DNA of 64,000 bases from positions 1-64,000 of the forward strand of contig QKHS01000004.1 of the NCBI GenBank assembly GCA_003249955.1. The letters run 5' to 3'. This stretch comes from Bacteroidales bacterium. GTDB lineage: Bacteria; Bacteroidota; Bacteroidia; Bacteroidales; ML635J-15. Below, in pieces: positions 35,400 through 43,257 of this stretch (its first letter is position 1; each line of letters begins with the position of its first letter). The notes below the pieces were generated by a model. The model saw nothing but the letters and a program-made list of their open reading frames with translations. It had not been told where the DNA came from and did no database searches. Made by a program: the position numbers and the translations under genes.

Positions 35400-38342
35400 A
35401 TGACAAAGAGAATAATATTATTAAGCATTTTAATTTTGATAAATGTTGTTTTCAACACAATATTTTGTTCTCCTGTTTCAATTTCTGATGCGCAGAAAAT
35501 TGCAACCAGATTTTATTTGCAGCAAAGATCTGATGTTACCGGTGCTGCAATAACATCAACCAAAGTATTTAGCTCTGGGAATAATGATTTGATTTCTGTG
35601 TTTTCATTTAATACGGGTGGATTTGTTGCATTGTGTCTTGATAATAGTTTTAAGCCTGTTCTGGCATATTCTTTAACAGGAAATCACGATTTGCAAAAAT
35701 TTCCTGAAGCTGCCGAAAAATGGTTCTCGGATATTGCTGCCGGGCTTAATGATGCTATAAATTCGGGTAAATATGAGAATGTCCTTAACGAAGATTGGTT
35801 ACTTATCGACAACGGGGAATTTCCGCTTTTGGCAAATAAATCAGGTTTGTTGACAACTCCTGATTGGGGACAGGGCTGTTATTACAACACTATGTGTCCG
35901 GTTGACGATCTGGGGGAATGCAGTCATGCTGCAACAGGTTGTACCGCAACTGCTATGGCAATGATTATGAAATACTGGAATTATCCACAGTTTGGGGTAG
36001 GTTCTCATTCTTATGAATCGCAGTGGTACGGTACATTAACGGCAAACTTTGGCGAAACAGAATATGTGTGGGCTGATATGCCGGATATTGTTACAGAAGA
36101 AAACCCGGCAGTTGCAACATTGATGTATCATTGCGGGGTTTCTGTTGATATGGGTTATACAGGTACCACCTCAGGTGCGGCAATTTCACCAGCCGCCTTT
36201 TTTAACTATTTCAGATATTCACATAATGCTGTTTTGGATCATCAAAACAATTACACATGGACAGAATGGATTGCATTACTTGAGAATGAAATTGACAACG
36301 GTCGTCCTGTTCTCTATGCAGGTTGGGAAGAAATGCTTCTGATGGGACATTCATTTGTATGTGATGGTTACGATGCTTCGGACTATTTGCATTTTAACTG
36401 GGGTGGTGACGGTTATGGAAACGGATATTTTCTGGTGCCTGATGAAATTGCTTTTCCTGCAAATAACATGATAGTCAGAAATTTGTATCCTGCTCCTGAT
36501 TGTGATGTGAACGTGTCGGGCATTACCGCTCCTTATGATCACACTTTTACAGGACCTGCGGCAATAAAGGTAGTTGTGGAGAATTACAGTAATGCTCCTT
36601 TAACAAATATCCCTATAACTTATTCTGTAAATAATTCGACACCTGTAACAGAAATAATTACAGAAACAATTGAAGTAAACGGAACTCTTGAATATGAGTT
36701 TGCTGCCCAGTTTGATTTTTCACAGAATCCCGGTATGCTTTATAATGTAAAAGTATATTCGGAACTTGCCTGTGATGCTTATCGCGAAAATGATACAACC
36801 GTAACAGAGATACTAAATGTTTCGTGTGCGTCGGCCCCATACAGCACCGGTTTTGAAACGGACGAAAGCCGCGACGGATGGTTGTTTGAAGATTCGAACA
36901 ATGACGGATCGACATGGCATTTTTATTCAGCAGTGGGATCATGTGTTTATTATCAGGGAGGTTCAAATGCGGCAAATGACTGGGTTTTTTCCAGATGCCT
37001 TGAGCTTGAAGCTAATACATTGTACAAACTGAGTTTCAATTATAATTCAACAGGTCAGTATTGGCCGCAAAATTTGGGAGTGTCAATCGGTTCAGGGCCC
37101 GAAAGCAGTTTAATGCTTACAACTCTTGATGAGCTTACAGGTTTTACAAACAGTGCTTATCAGCAAAAAGAAATTATTTTTACTGTAGGAACTACAGATT
37201 CTTATTATCTTGGTTTTAATTGTTTCAGTGATCCTGACATGAACAATTTAGTGCTTGATAATGTAAATATTGTGGCACTTGATGAGCCGGATGTTGAAAT
37301 GATTGAAATTATTACTCCTCAGTCATCCTGCGAACTGGATAGCGAGATTATTGTAGTTAAAGTCCGTAATATGTGCTCAGATGTTTTAAGCGATATCCCG
37401 GTTTCTTTTAAACTTGATAATGCCGATGTGGTTGAAGAAACAATTACAGGAGATATTGCCCCAGGTGAATATGCGGTTTTTCAGTTCGAAACATTTGGTG
37501 ATTTTTCTGCTGTAGGAGCTCATACTCTAAAGGTTTATACCTCTATGTCTGATGACAGTAATTTGCTTAATGATACTCTTGAATTAATTGTTGAAAACTT
37601 TGATGCTTCTTATATTCCTTATTTGTGTGAGTTTGAAAATGCTGCAGAATATGAATTTTATTCTGTCGAAAATCTGAATGAGGATACCTATACCTGGCAG
37701 TTTATTTCATCAGGAGGCCATACCAACCCGGGTTGTGCAAGATATGACTATAATAACTTTGCCGCGGCAGATGATTGGCTGATTACAAAATGTATTTATC
37801 TTGAACAACAATATGCATATAAACTTGATTTCTGGACTAAAATTGAGGATCCAAGCTGGCCTGAAAATCTTAAAGTTGCAATAGGAGAGGTGCAGAATTC
37901 TGCAGGAATGCTTACGGAATTAGGCGATTACCCTGGGTTATCCAATACCTTATGGCAGGAAAATACTGTAAATTTTACGGTAGGTAATGACGGTTATTAT
38001 TATATAGGATTTTATTGCTACAGTGCGGCACAGATGTTTAACTTATATGTGGATGATATTGAAATTACTCAGGATGGCTTAAACAGTCTCGGTTCAGATG
38101 ATACAGATTCTTTTTCAGTTTTTCCTAATCCTGCAAATGATATGATATATGTTAAAAATGAGAATGATGGAAGCTCTGGTGCTGTAATAGGAATATATGA
38201 TTTGCAGGGCAAAAAGATAATTGAAACAACAATGTCAGGGACGGAAATATCAATAGATATTCAGAATCTTGAAAGCGGGGTGTATTTTGTAAGGCTTAAC
38301 GGAGAATCAGGAATGAAATATAAAAAGATAATCAGGCTTTGA
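35400..38342 (+). CDS. C10-family cysteine peptidase (streptopain-like), multidomain, T9SS-sorted
   Basis: The 980-residue protein has a signal peptide (about 1-22). A Spi-type propeptide follows (PVSISDAQKIATRFYLQQ), then the C10 catalytic domain. Nucleophile Cys181 lies in ATGCTATAMAMIMKYWNYP, His317 in MGHSFVCDGYDASDY, and HFNWGGDGYGNGYF closes the domain. Two copies of an Ig-like plus jelly-roll module follow, with parallel phrases SNDGSTWHFY/NEDTYTWQF and ANDWVFSRCLELE/ADDWLITKCIYLE. A type A T9SS signal (VFPNPANDMIYV, ending KKIIRL) closes it. It is a secreted protease related to streptopain and Porphyromonas PrtT, made as a zymogen. Confidence 0.93.
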   Translation: MTKRIILLSILILINVVFNTIFCSPVSISDAQKIATRFYLQQRSDVTGAAITSTKVFSSGNNDLISVFSFNTGGFVALCLDNSFKPVLAYSLTGNHDLQKFPEAAEKWFSDIAAGLNDAINSGKYENVLNEDWLLIDNGEFPLLANKSGLLTTPDWGQGCYYNTMCPVDDLGECSHAATGCTATAMAMIMKYWNYPQFGVGSHSYESQWYGTLTANFGETEYVWADMPDIVTEENPAVATLMYHCGVSVDMGYTGTTSGAAISPAAFFNYFRYSHNAVLDHQNNYTWTEWIALLENEIDNGRPVLYAGWEEMLLMGHSFVCDGYDASDYLHFNWGGDGYGNGYFLVPDEIAFPANNMIVRNLYPAPDCDVNVSGITAPYDHTFTGPAAIKVVVENYSNAPLTNIPITYSVNNSTPVTEIITETIEVNGTLEYEFAAQFDFSQNPGMLYNVKVYSELACDAYRENDTTVTEILNVSCASAPYSTGFETDESRDGWLFEDSNNDGSTWHFYSAVGSCVYYQGGSNAANDWVFSRCLELEANTLYKLSFNYNSTGQYWPQNLGVSIGSGPESSLMLTTLDELTGFTNSAYQQKEIIFTVGTTDSYYLGFNCFSDPDMNNLVLDNVNIVALDEPDVEMIEIITPQSSCELDSEIIVVKVRNMCSDVLSDIPVSFKLDNADVVEETITGDIAPGEYAVFQFETFGDFSAVGAHTLKVYTSMSDDSNLLNDTLELIVENFDASYIPYLCEFENAAEYEFYSVENLNEDTYTWQFISSGGHTNPGCARYDYNNFAAADDWLITKCIYLEQQYAYKLDFWTKIEDPSWPENLKVAIGEVQNSAGMLTELGDYPGLSNTLWQENTVNFTVGNDGYYYIGFYCYSAAQMFNLYVDDIEITQDGLNSLGSDDTDSFSVFPNPANDMIYVKNENDGSSGAVIGIYDLQGKKIIETTMSGTEISIDIQNLESGVYFVRLNGESGMKYKKIIRL

Positions 38343-38383
38343 GATTGATTATCTTTTTATATGATCAGGTATAACTTACTTTT

Positions 38384-39133
38384 CTAATATCTCGTTCCCC
38401 AAAAGTAAGGTCTTTCTTCTTTTTTGCACTGCTCAACATGTTTTCTGATAATCTCGTTGTATTGTGCTTCGCTTATCTTTTTAATTTTCTTTTTATGAGC
38501 TGGCTTTTCAACAATAGTGTCAGTTTCGTAAATATCAATTTTTTCGGCCCTCATTACTTTAGCTCCGTTATTTATATCAATCTCAAGTATAACGCCCGGT
38601 AATCCGCCAAATCTTTCCGGTCCGAAATTGCCGGGCCAGTCAAGAGCAAACCATGCAGTAATTTTGTTCATTTTTATTTCATCGTAATACGATGCATTCA
38701 TACAAATATGTCCGGCAACTTCTTTTAAATCGTTAAGTATTTTCCATTCCGGGTACTGAATGCTGTCCTCAATAACATATAGTTTGTCGAGCATCCTCAT
38801 TACATCATAAGTTTTATTTTCTTTAAGATCCCTGAAAATAAAATATTCATCAGTTCTCCACGAATAACCATAACTTGCGTTATCATCTTTAACATCTTCG
38901 TAGCGTGTACTTTCGGAGTTGAACAGCAAAAAACTTTTTTCAGTGTACTCGGAATCGTTTCCCCACATGTATTGGTAATGTTCTTTACGGCTTTTGTCTA
39001 GATAATCCACAGCCATGAGTTTTTTTATCCAGTCATGTGTTACCGTATAATGAATTTTTCCACTGGTATTTTGAGCCCAAATTGCTGAACCTGTCATCAT
39101 AATGGCCATTGTAAAAATCAGTATTTTTTTCAT
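38384..39133 (-). CDS. GLPGLI-family secreted protein
   Basis: The 249-residue protein has a signal peptide (1-20, ending GSAIWAQ) and the family signature AWFALDWPGNFGPERFGGLPGVILEI. The signature phrase is G-L-P-G-V-I here. GLPGLI proteins are widespread in Bacteroidota and of unknown function; they often lie next to an outer-membrane barrel gene of the TonB-receptor type, as here. It starts 111 bases downstream of the barrel gene on the same strand, so the two are likely co-expressed. Confidence 0.9.
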   Translation of the reverse strand: MKKILIFTMAIMMTGSAIWAQNTSGKIHYTVTHDWIKKLMAVDYLDKSRKEHYQYMWGNDSEYTEKSFLLFNSESTRYEDVKDDNASYGYSWRTDEYFIFRDLKENKTYDVMRMLDKLYVIEDSIQYPEWKILNDLKEVAGHICMNASYYDEIKMNKITAWFALDWPGNFGPERFGGLPGVILEIDINNGAKVMRAEKIDIYETDTIVEKPAHKKKIKKISEAQYNEIIRKHVEQCKKEERPYFWGTRY

Positions 39134-39243
39134 CTGTTGTCGTTTTTTTATTTTGTTAGTCTGTAGCTTTTTTGTTAAAAATGTTTTGTTATGCAGTTTC
39201 AGATATTATCATGGTCTGGTTTTACCTGCACGGATTTTAGTTG

Positions 39244-42066
39244 CTAAAACATTCCTCTGCCTTTTTTCATTTTTGTCTCAAATCCTTTTAGGTTGTATGA
39301 TACGCTGAGCATAAAATATCTTGCCAAAGTTGGTGACGATGTGTATGCAGTGTAATTGACAGCAGCATATTGTTGCAGATAAAGTCTCTGATTTAGCAGG
39401 TCGAATGCTGCCAGACGTAATTCAAACCTGTTTTTGGCCCCGATAATTTGTCGTATTGAAGCGTTTACAATCATTATGTTTTTGTCATAATTTAGTTTGT
39501 CATTCTGATATACATTCCAGCTTAAATTGCTCTCGAAGTAAGACTTTTTGGCAAATTGCCATTTTAATCCTGCGTATGTACTGAAATTGCTGATTTGTTG
39601 ATTCTGGTTTGTCTGAATAGAGTATTTTACATTATTATCCGATACAGAACCAGAAAAGTTGAAATCCAGTTTTTTGCCTGCAGTAAGGTTTATTCCGAGC
39701 CTTGCGGAATAGTAGTCGGAGTTGGTAATATTTTTTGTTCCGTTTATGTAAACCGGGTTTTCATCATATTTTACCTGTCCGTTTAAGTTAATTGTTAAAA
39801 TGGTTTTTATAATTGGCATACTTCCCCAGAAATAAGAAGAGAAACTGCTGCCGCCTTCAACATTTTCGGGTCTGGAGTGGGTTACATAGCCCAATCCTTC
39901 TACAAAATCAGTATATTGGTTGTAAACAATTGTGCTTTCATTTATACTGTAATTTGCATACAAGGAAATACTTCTGAAACTGGCCTGACTCCAGTAATGC
40001 ATGTTTGCCGAAATGTCATGAGACAGTTCAGGAACCAGATCTGTGTTCCCTTCAACCTGATAAAGCGGATTGTTAAGAGTGATGATAGGTTGTAACTGTG
40101 TCAGAGACGGTTCGTTGACATTGTATGAGTAATTAATGTCGAAGCCCAGATTACTTGGGAATTCATAATTTGCCGAAAAGTATGGGATGAAGTTTTTATA
40201 GCTTTTTGGCGAAACAGAAATAAAGTTATCAGATCCTTCTATAAGTGAAAAAATTCCGCCCTGGTCAATAATCTGATATGCTCCGCCTATTGCAACATTT
40301 AATCCCTCGTATCCGTAATTCAGGCTTGAACCTATACGATTATAGTTTACTGTCTGATCGTAGAAGTTACACAGGCTGTCAATTCTTACGTAATTATCAA
40401 GAACATTATTTGCGACTTTTCCGGATTTGTCAGAATTTGAAGAAAAGTTGTAAAAGTTCATAAGAGAAAGGCGTTTGCCTAAAGGCTCTACATAAAGAGC
40501 ACTTGACTTGTATAAATTTCCGTTGGTAATGCTTTCGTTTAGTAATTTTATCTGCTCTTCGGTGGTGGTTGCCATATAAAAATTGTTTATGTTATCGGCA
40601 AGTTGTTCCGAAGAATTATTGTTAACATTGGCAGCACCACTTATGGCAAATACACGGCCTTTCTTTTTAAAGTCGTGTTTGTATAGTCCGAACATATTTA
40701 CGGAATATGCACTGTTGTCAGTACTGTCGTTTAGTGTGTTGGAGTTAATGTCAATAAAGCCAGGGGTCTGATAAAGCTGGGATTGAATCTTTTCTCTTGA
40801 AAGACCCGATATTCTCGAATCAATTTTAAAAATGGCAGTATTTGTAGAGTCAAATTCTATTTCAACCCTGGAATTAATACTGTGAGCATTGTTAAACTGA
40901 TTGAAGTTAATGTTTTCGTCCATGTTATATGAGGTGTCGGGCAGAAAAGTGTATTTTTTTGTTATCTGATCGTACTGCAAATCTGATTGGTTATAAAAAT
41001 ATCCCAGATTAAATTTGACTTTTTTGTTAAAGTAATTGTAGTTTGTACCTGCACCTGCATTTTTTGTAAATCCGCGGCCATCATAATTACTTCCCATTAT
41101 TGAATAGGTCATATATCTGAAACGGCCTCCGCCGCCACTGAATCCAAAGTCTCCGTTGTCGTAATCCGAATATGCGGAGTTTCCTTTAAATTCGGAATAA
41201 TCATCCCAGTTTACTCCGGTTTCGTTCATATTATTTCCATAACCAATGAATGATAACTGCGAGGTTTCGTTAAACCGGTTGAAACTTCCACGTGCAGCCC
41301 AACGATCGTCAGTTCCGCCGGCAATAGTGGCTTTACCGAAATAGCCTTTTTTATATTCGTCTTTCAGTTCAAGATTCATTACTTTGTCCTGAGAGCCTTC
41401 TTTTATACCAGTAAGCCTTTGTTGTTCCGATTTGTCATCATAAACCTGAACTTTGGAAATTGCTTCGGCATCAAGATTTTTTGTTACAGTAGTTGGATCA
41501 TCACTGAAAAAAGTTTTCCCGTCAACATAAATTCTTTTTACGTCTTTTCCCTGTGTCGATATATTTCCGCTTGCATCAATGTCTATACCCGGGAGACGGC
41601 GAAGTAAATCTTCGACAGTTGATCCCGGCGGAACTTTAAACAACCTGGCATCGTATTCAACGGTATCTCCATGAATGAACAAAGGTGCCTTGGCAGATTT
41701 TATAACTACCTCCATCAATACTTCGGCAATAGGCTCTACTTTGATTAAACCAAGATTTACATTCGTAACCGAAGAAACCGGAATGTCTATTTGTAACGGC
41801 ATAAAGCTGATATGGGAAATCTTTAAAATACAACCCGTATTTTTTACATTTTTGAATGTAAAATAGCCATCACTGTTGGTAGTGGTGTAATTTATCAATG
41901 TTGAGTCTTTACTGTTAAGCAGCATTATTGTTGCCGCCGGAACAGTTTCTCCAAGCGTGTCCTTTACTTGCGCGGTAATTGAAATGTGCGAAACCTGCTG
42001 GGCAGTAACAGATACCGAAAAAGAAAAAAACAAAAAGATAATCCATGGAACTTGTAAATGCTTCAT
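39244..42066 (-). CDS. TonB-receptor-like outer-membrane beta-barrel with regulatory domain
   Basis: Start chosen at 42066 (MKHLQVPWIIFLFFSFSVSV, a signal peptide), giving 940 residues; 20 more in-frame residues upstream lack this character. Residues about 25-115 form a carboxypeptidase-regulatory-like Ig domain (ISITAQVKDTLGETVPAATI). A plug-like segment follows (GSTVEDLLRRLPGIDIDASG, DVKRIYVDGKTFFSDD), then a long barrel rich in alternating aromatic strands ending in SVSYNLKGFETKMKKG. This belongs to the outer-membrane beta-barrel family common in Bacteroidota. No clear TonB box is seen, so active import is not certain. It pairs with the GLPGLI gene downstream. Confidence 0.88.
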   Translation of the reverse strand: MKHLQVPWIIFLFFSFSVSVTAQQVSHISITAQVKDTLGETVPAATIMLLNSKDSTLINYTTTNSDGYFTFKNVKNTGCILKISHISFMPLQIDIPVSSVTNVNLGLIKVEPIAEVLMEVVIKSAKAPLFIHGDTVEYDARLFKVPPGSTVEDLLRRLPGIDIDASGNISTQGKDVKRIYVDGKTFFSDDPTTVTKNLDAEAISKVQVYDDKSEQQRLTGIKEGSQDKVMNLELKDEYKKGYFGKATIAGGTDDRWAARGSFNRFNETSQLSFIGYGNNMNETGVNWDDYSEFKGNSAYSDYDNGDFGFSGGGGRFRYMTYSIMGSNYDGRGFTKNAGAGTNYNYFNKKVKFNLGYFYNQSDLQYDQITKKYTFLPDTSYNMDENINFNQFNNAHSINSRVEIEFDSTNTAIFKIDSRISGLSREKIQSQLYQTPGFIDINSNTLNDSTDNSAYSVNMFGLYKHDFKKKGRVFAISGAANVNNNSSEQLADNINNFYMATTTEEQIKLLNESITNGNLYKSSALYVEPLGKRLSLMNFYNFSSNSDKSGKVANNVLDNYVRIDSLCNFYDQTVNYNRIGSSLNYGYEGLNVAIGGAYQIIDQGGIFSLIEGSDNFISVSPKSYKNFIPYFSANYEFPSNLGFDINYSYNVNEPSLTQLQPIITLNNPLYQVEGNTDLVPELSHDISANMHYWSQASFRSISLYANYSINESTIVYNQYTDFVEGLGYVTHSRPENVEGGSSFSSYFWGSMPIIKTILTINLNGQVKYDENPVYINGTKNITNSDYYSARLGINLTAGKKLDFNFSGSVSDNNVKYSIQTNQNQQISNFSTYAGLKWQFAKKSYFESNLSWNVYQNDKLNYDKNIMIVNASIRQIIGAKNRFELRLAAFDLLNQRLYLQQYAAVNYTAYTSSPTLARYFMLSVSYNLKGFETKMKKGRGMF

Positions 42067-42319
42067 ATTGTCTGAATTATAAAAACCAACAAAATAACGG
42101 GCAGACACTATGATATTATTGTACAAAAATTAAATTTCTATATGAAATATTTTATAATGTCCTGTAGTACAATAGTTTATCTTTTAATCTGCAGTTTTAT
42201 AATAAAAACAAAATTAGAAATATAAAATTAAAGGGAGAGTGTTGTTAAAGAAATTAACAAAATTTTAAGAGATTTAAATTTTGCATTGGGTTATACATGG
42301 TTTTTGCAATAAAACTTAA

Positions 42320-42601
42320 ATGAGTTTTAGCAATACCGGGTGCCTGAAAGAACTTGAAGAAAGTACAAAATGGGTTCCGGCTTACGAACTTATCAAGCGC
42401 ATAAAAAAACAGGAAGCAGAACTTAGAAAGGAAGCCGTAAAAATTGCTAAGGAAAAAGGAGAAAAAGACGGAATAAAAAAGGGTAAAATTGAAGGAAAAC
42501 AGGAGGAAAAACTGGGAATTGCAAAACAAATGAAAGGTTACAGCCTTAATGACATTATAGAACTTACCGGACTTACCAGAATCGAGATTGAAAGGCTGTA
42601 A
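42320..42601 (+). pseudogene. C-terminal remnant of an Rpn/PD-(D/E)XK nuclease-type gene
   Basis: A 93-residue open frame has the look of only the tail of Rpn-family (PD-(D/E)XK nuclease, formerly putative transposase) proteins. It has a charged helix KKQEAELRKEAVKIAKEKGE, a Gly/Lys-rich linker KDGIKKGKIEGKQEEK, then a short helix-turn-helix-like end NDIIELTGLTRIEIERL. The nuclease core is absent and no good start context is seen. I treat it as a decayed fragment, though expression of a small protein is possible. A near-identical 66-base piece recurs at 43115-43180. Confidence 0.6.
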
Positions 42602-42606
42602 ATAAA

Positions 42607-42634
42607 ACAGGCTGTACCAAAAGAAACAGCCTGT
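42607..42634. terminator. Hairpin after the Rpn-type remnant
   Basis: Perfect 9-base arms ACAGGCTGT and ACAGCCTGT with a 10-base loop, six bases after the fragment's stop and before the convergent gene's stop. The following tract is only weakly T-rich. Confidence 0.5.
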
Positions 42635-42655
42635 CCTTAATATTGTCTCTGTTGG

Positions 42656-43009
42656 TTAATTTGCAGAAATAACAATTAAAACAATCATAAAAACCCAGAT
42701 TAATAATAAACTAAATGTGATTGTTTTGGTGTTTTTTTTAATTTTTTTGATATCCTTCAGAAGCTTATAATACCTATGTTTATTATCATCTGAAAGTTCT
42801 GTATTATCCAAAAACTCTTTAAATTCTTCCAAAAGTAAAAAAGTCCCTACCCCAGTTCGGATTTTGTCAGTTTTTAAAATACATTTTACCTTATATATTA
42901 AAATATTCATTTTAAAAAATAGTATTCCAATATATATAAACCCTAAAAAAGTTAAAATTATAATTGTTATAAAAATATTATCATTCATATTCGCTATTGA
43001 ATTACCCAA
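42656..43009 (-). CDS. Small AT-rich membrane protein, unknown
   Basis: Not recognised. The 117-residue product (or 110 from an internal Met at residue 8) has one N-terminal hydrophobic helix (NIFITIIILTFLGFIYIGIL), a charged middle (LLEEFKEFLDNTELSDDNK, KLLKDIKKIKKNTK) and a C-terminal helix (SLLLIWVFMIVLIVIS). The two helices would bracket a cytosolic or periplasmic helical domain. Base composition is visibly poorer in G+C than the neighbours. The gene lies exactly between two copies of an Rpn-type tail, suggesting it came with, or was left by, a mobile or recombining segment. Confidence 0.55.
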   Translation of the reverse strand: MGNSIANMNDNIFITIIILTFLGFIYIGILFFKMNILIYKVKCILKTDKIRTGVGTFLLLEEFKEFLDNTELSDDNKHRYYKLLKDIKKIKKNTKTITFSLLLIWVFMIVLIVISAN

Positions 43010-43114
43010 AATTATAAAAAATAAAATGCATACTACCGGAAATATTGATTTTGTTTATAATGTGAGTGTAACTCAGTGGTAAATGAACTATGATATAAGC
43101 ATTGCTGGCCATAG

Positions 43115-43180
43115 CGCATAAAAAAACAAGAAGCCAAATTAAGAAAAGAAGCTGTTAAAATTGATAAGGAAAAAAGATAA
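43115..43180 (+). pseudogene. Second, shorter Rpn-type tail remnant
   Basis: In frame, these 66 bases encode RIKKQEAKLRKEAVKIDKEK followed by one Arg and a stop. The matching part of the 42320 fragment reads RIKKQEAELRKEAVKIAKEK. Only two residues differ, and the DNA is also clearly related. There is no start or core, so it is a relic of a duplicate copy. Confidence 0.65.
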
Positions 43181-43231
43181 CATGTAGAACATTAGATTTT
43201 AATCACAGATTTACTTTTCCATGCATTTATT

Positions 43232-43239
43232 TATCTTTG
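43232..43239 (+). promoter_or_regulatory. -7 box of the FAD/Fe-S dehydrogenase gene
   Basis: TATCTTTG matches TAnnTTTG, 18 bases before the ATG at 43258. The base run ATTT at 43209-43212 is at the right -33 spacing but is one base off consensus. Confidence 0.5.
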
Positions 43240-43257
43240 TAACTTCAAAATAAAATT

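Noticed and set aside
42607-42634. Attachment site or IS terminal repeat from the ACAGGCTGT palindrome
   Set aside because: The two arms are only ten bases apart and no transposase is present; a hairpin near a stop codon is the simpler reading.
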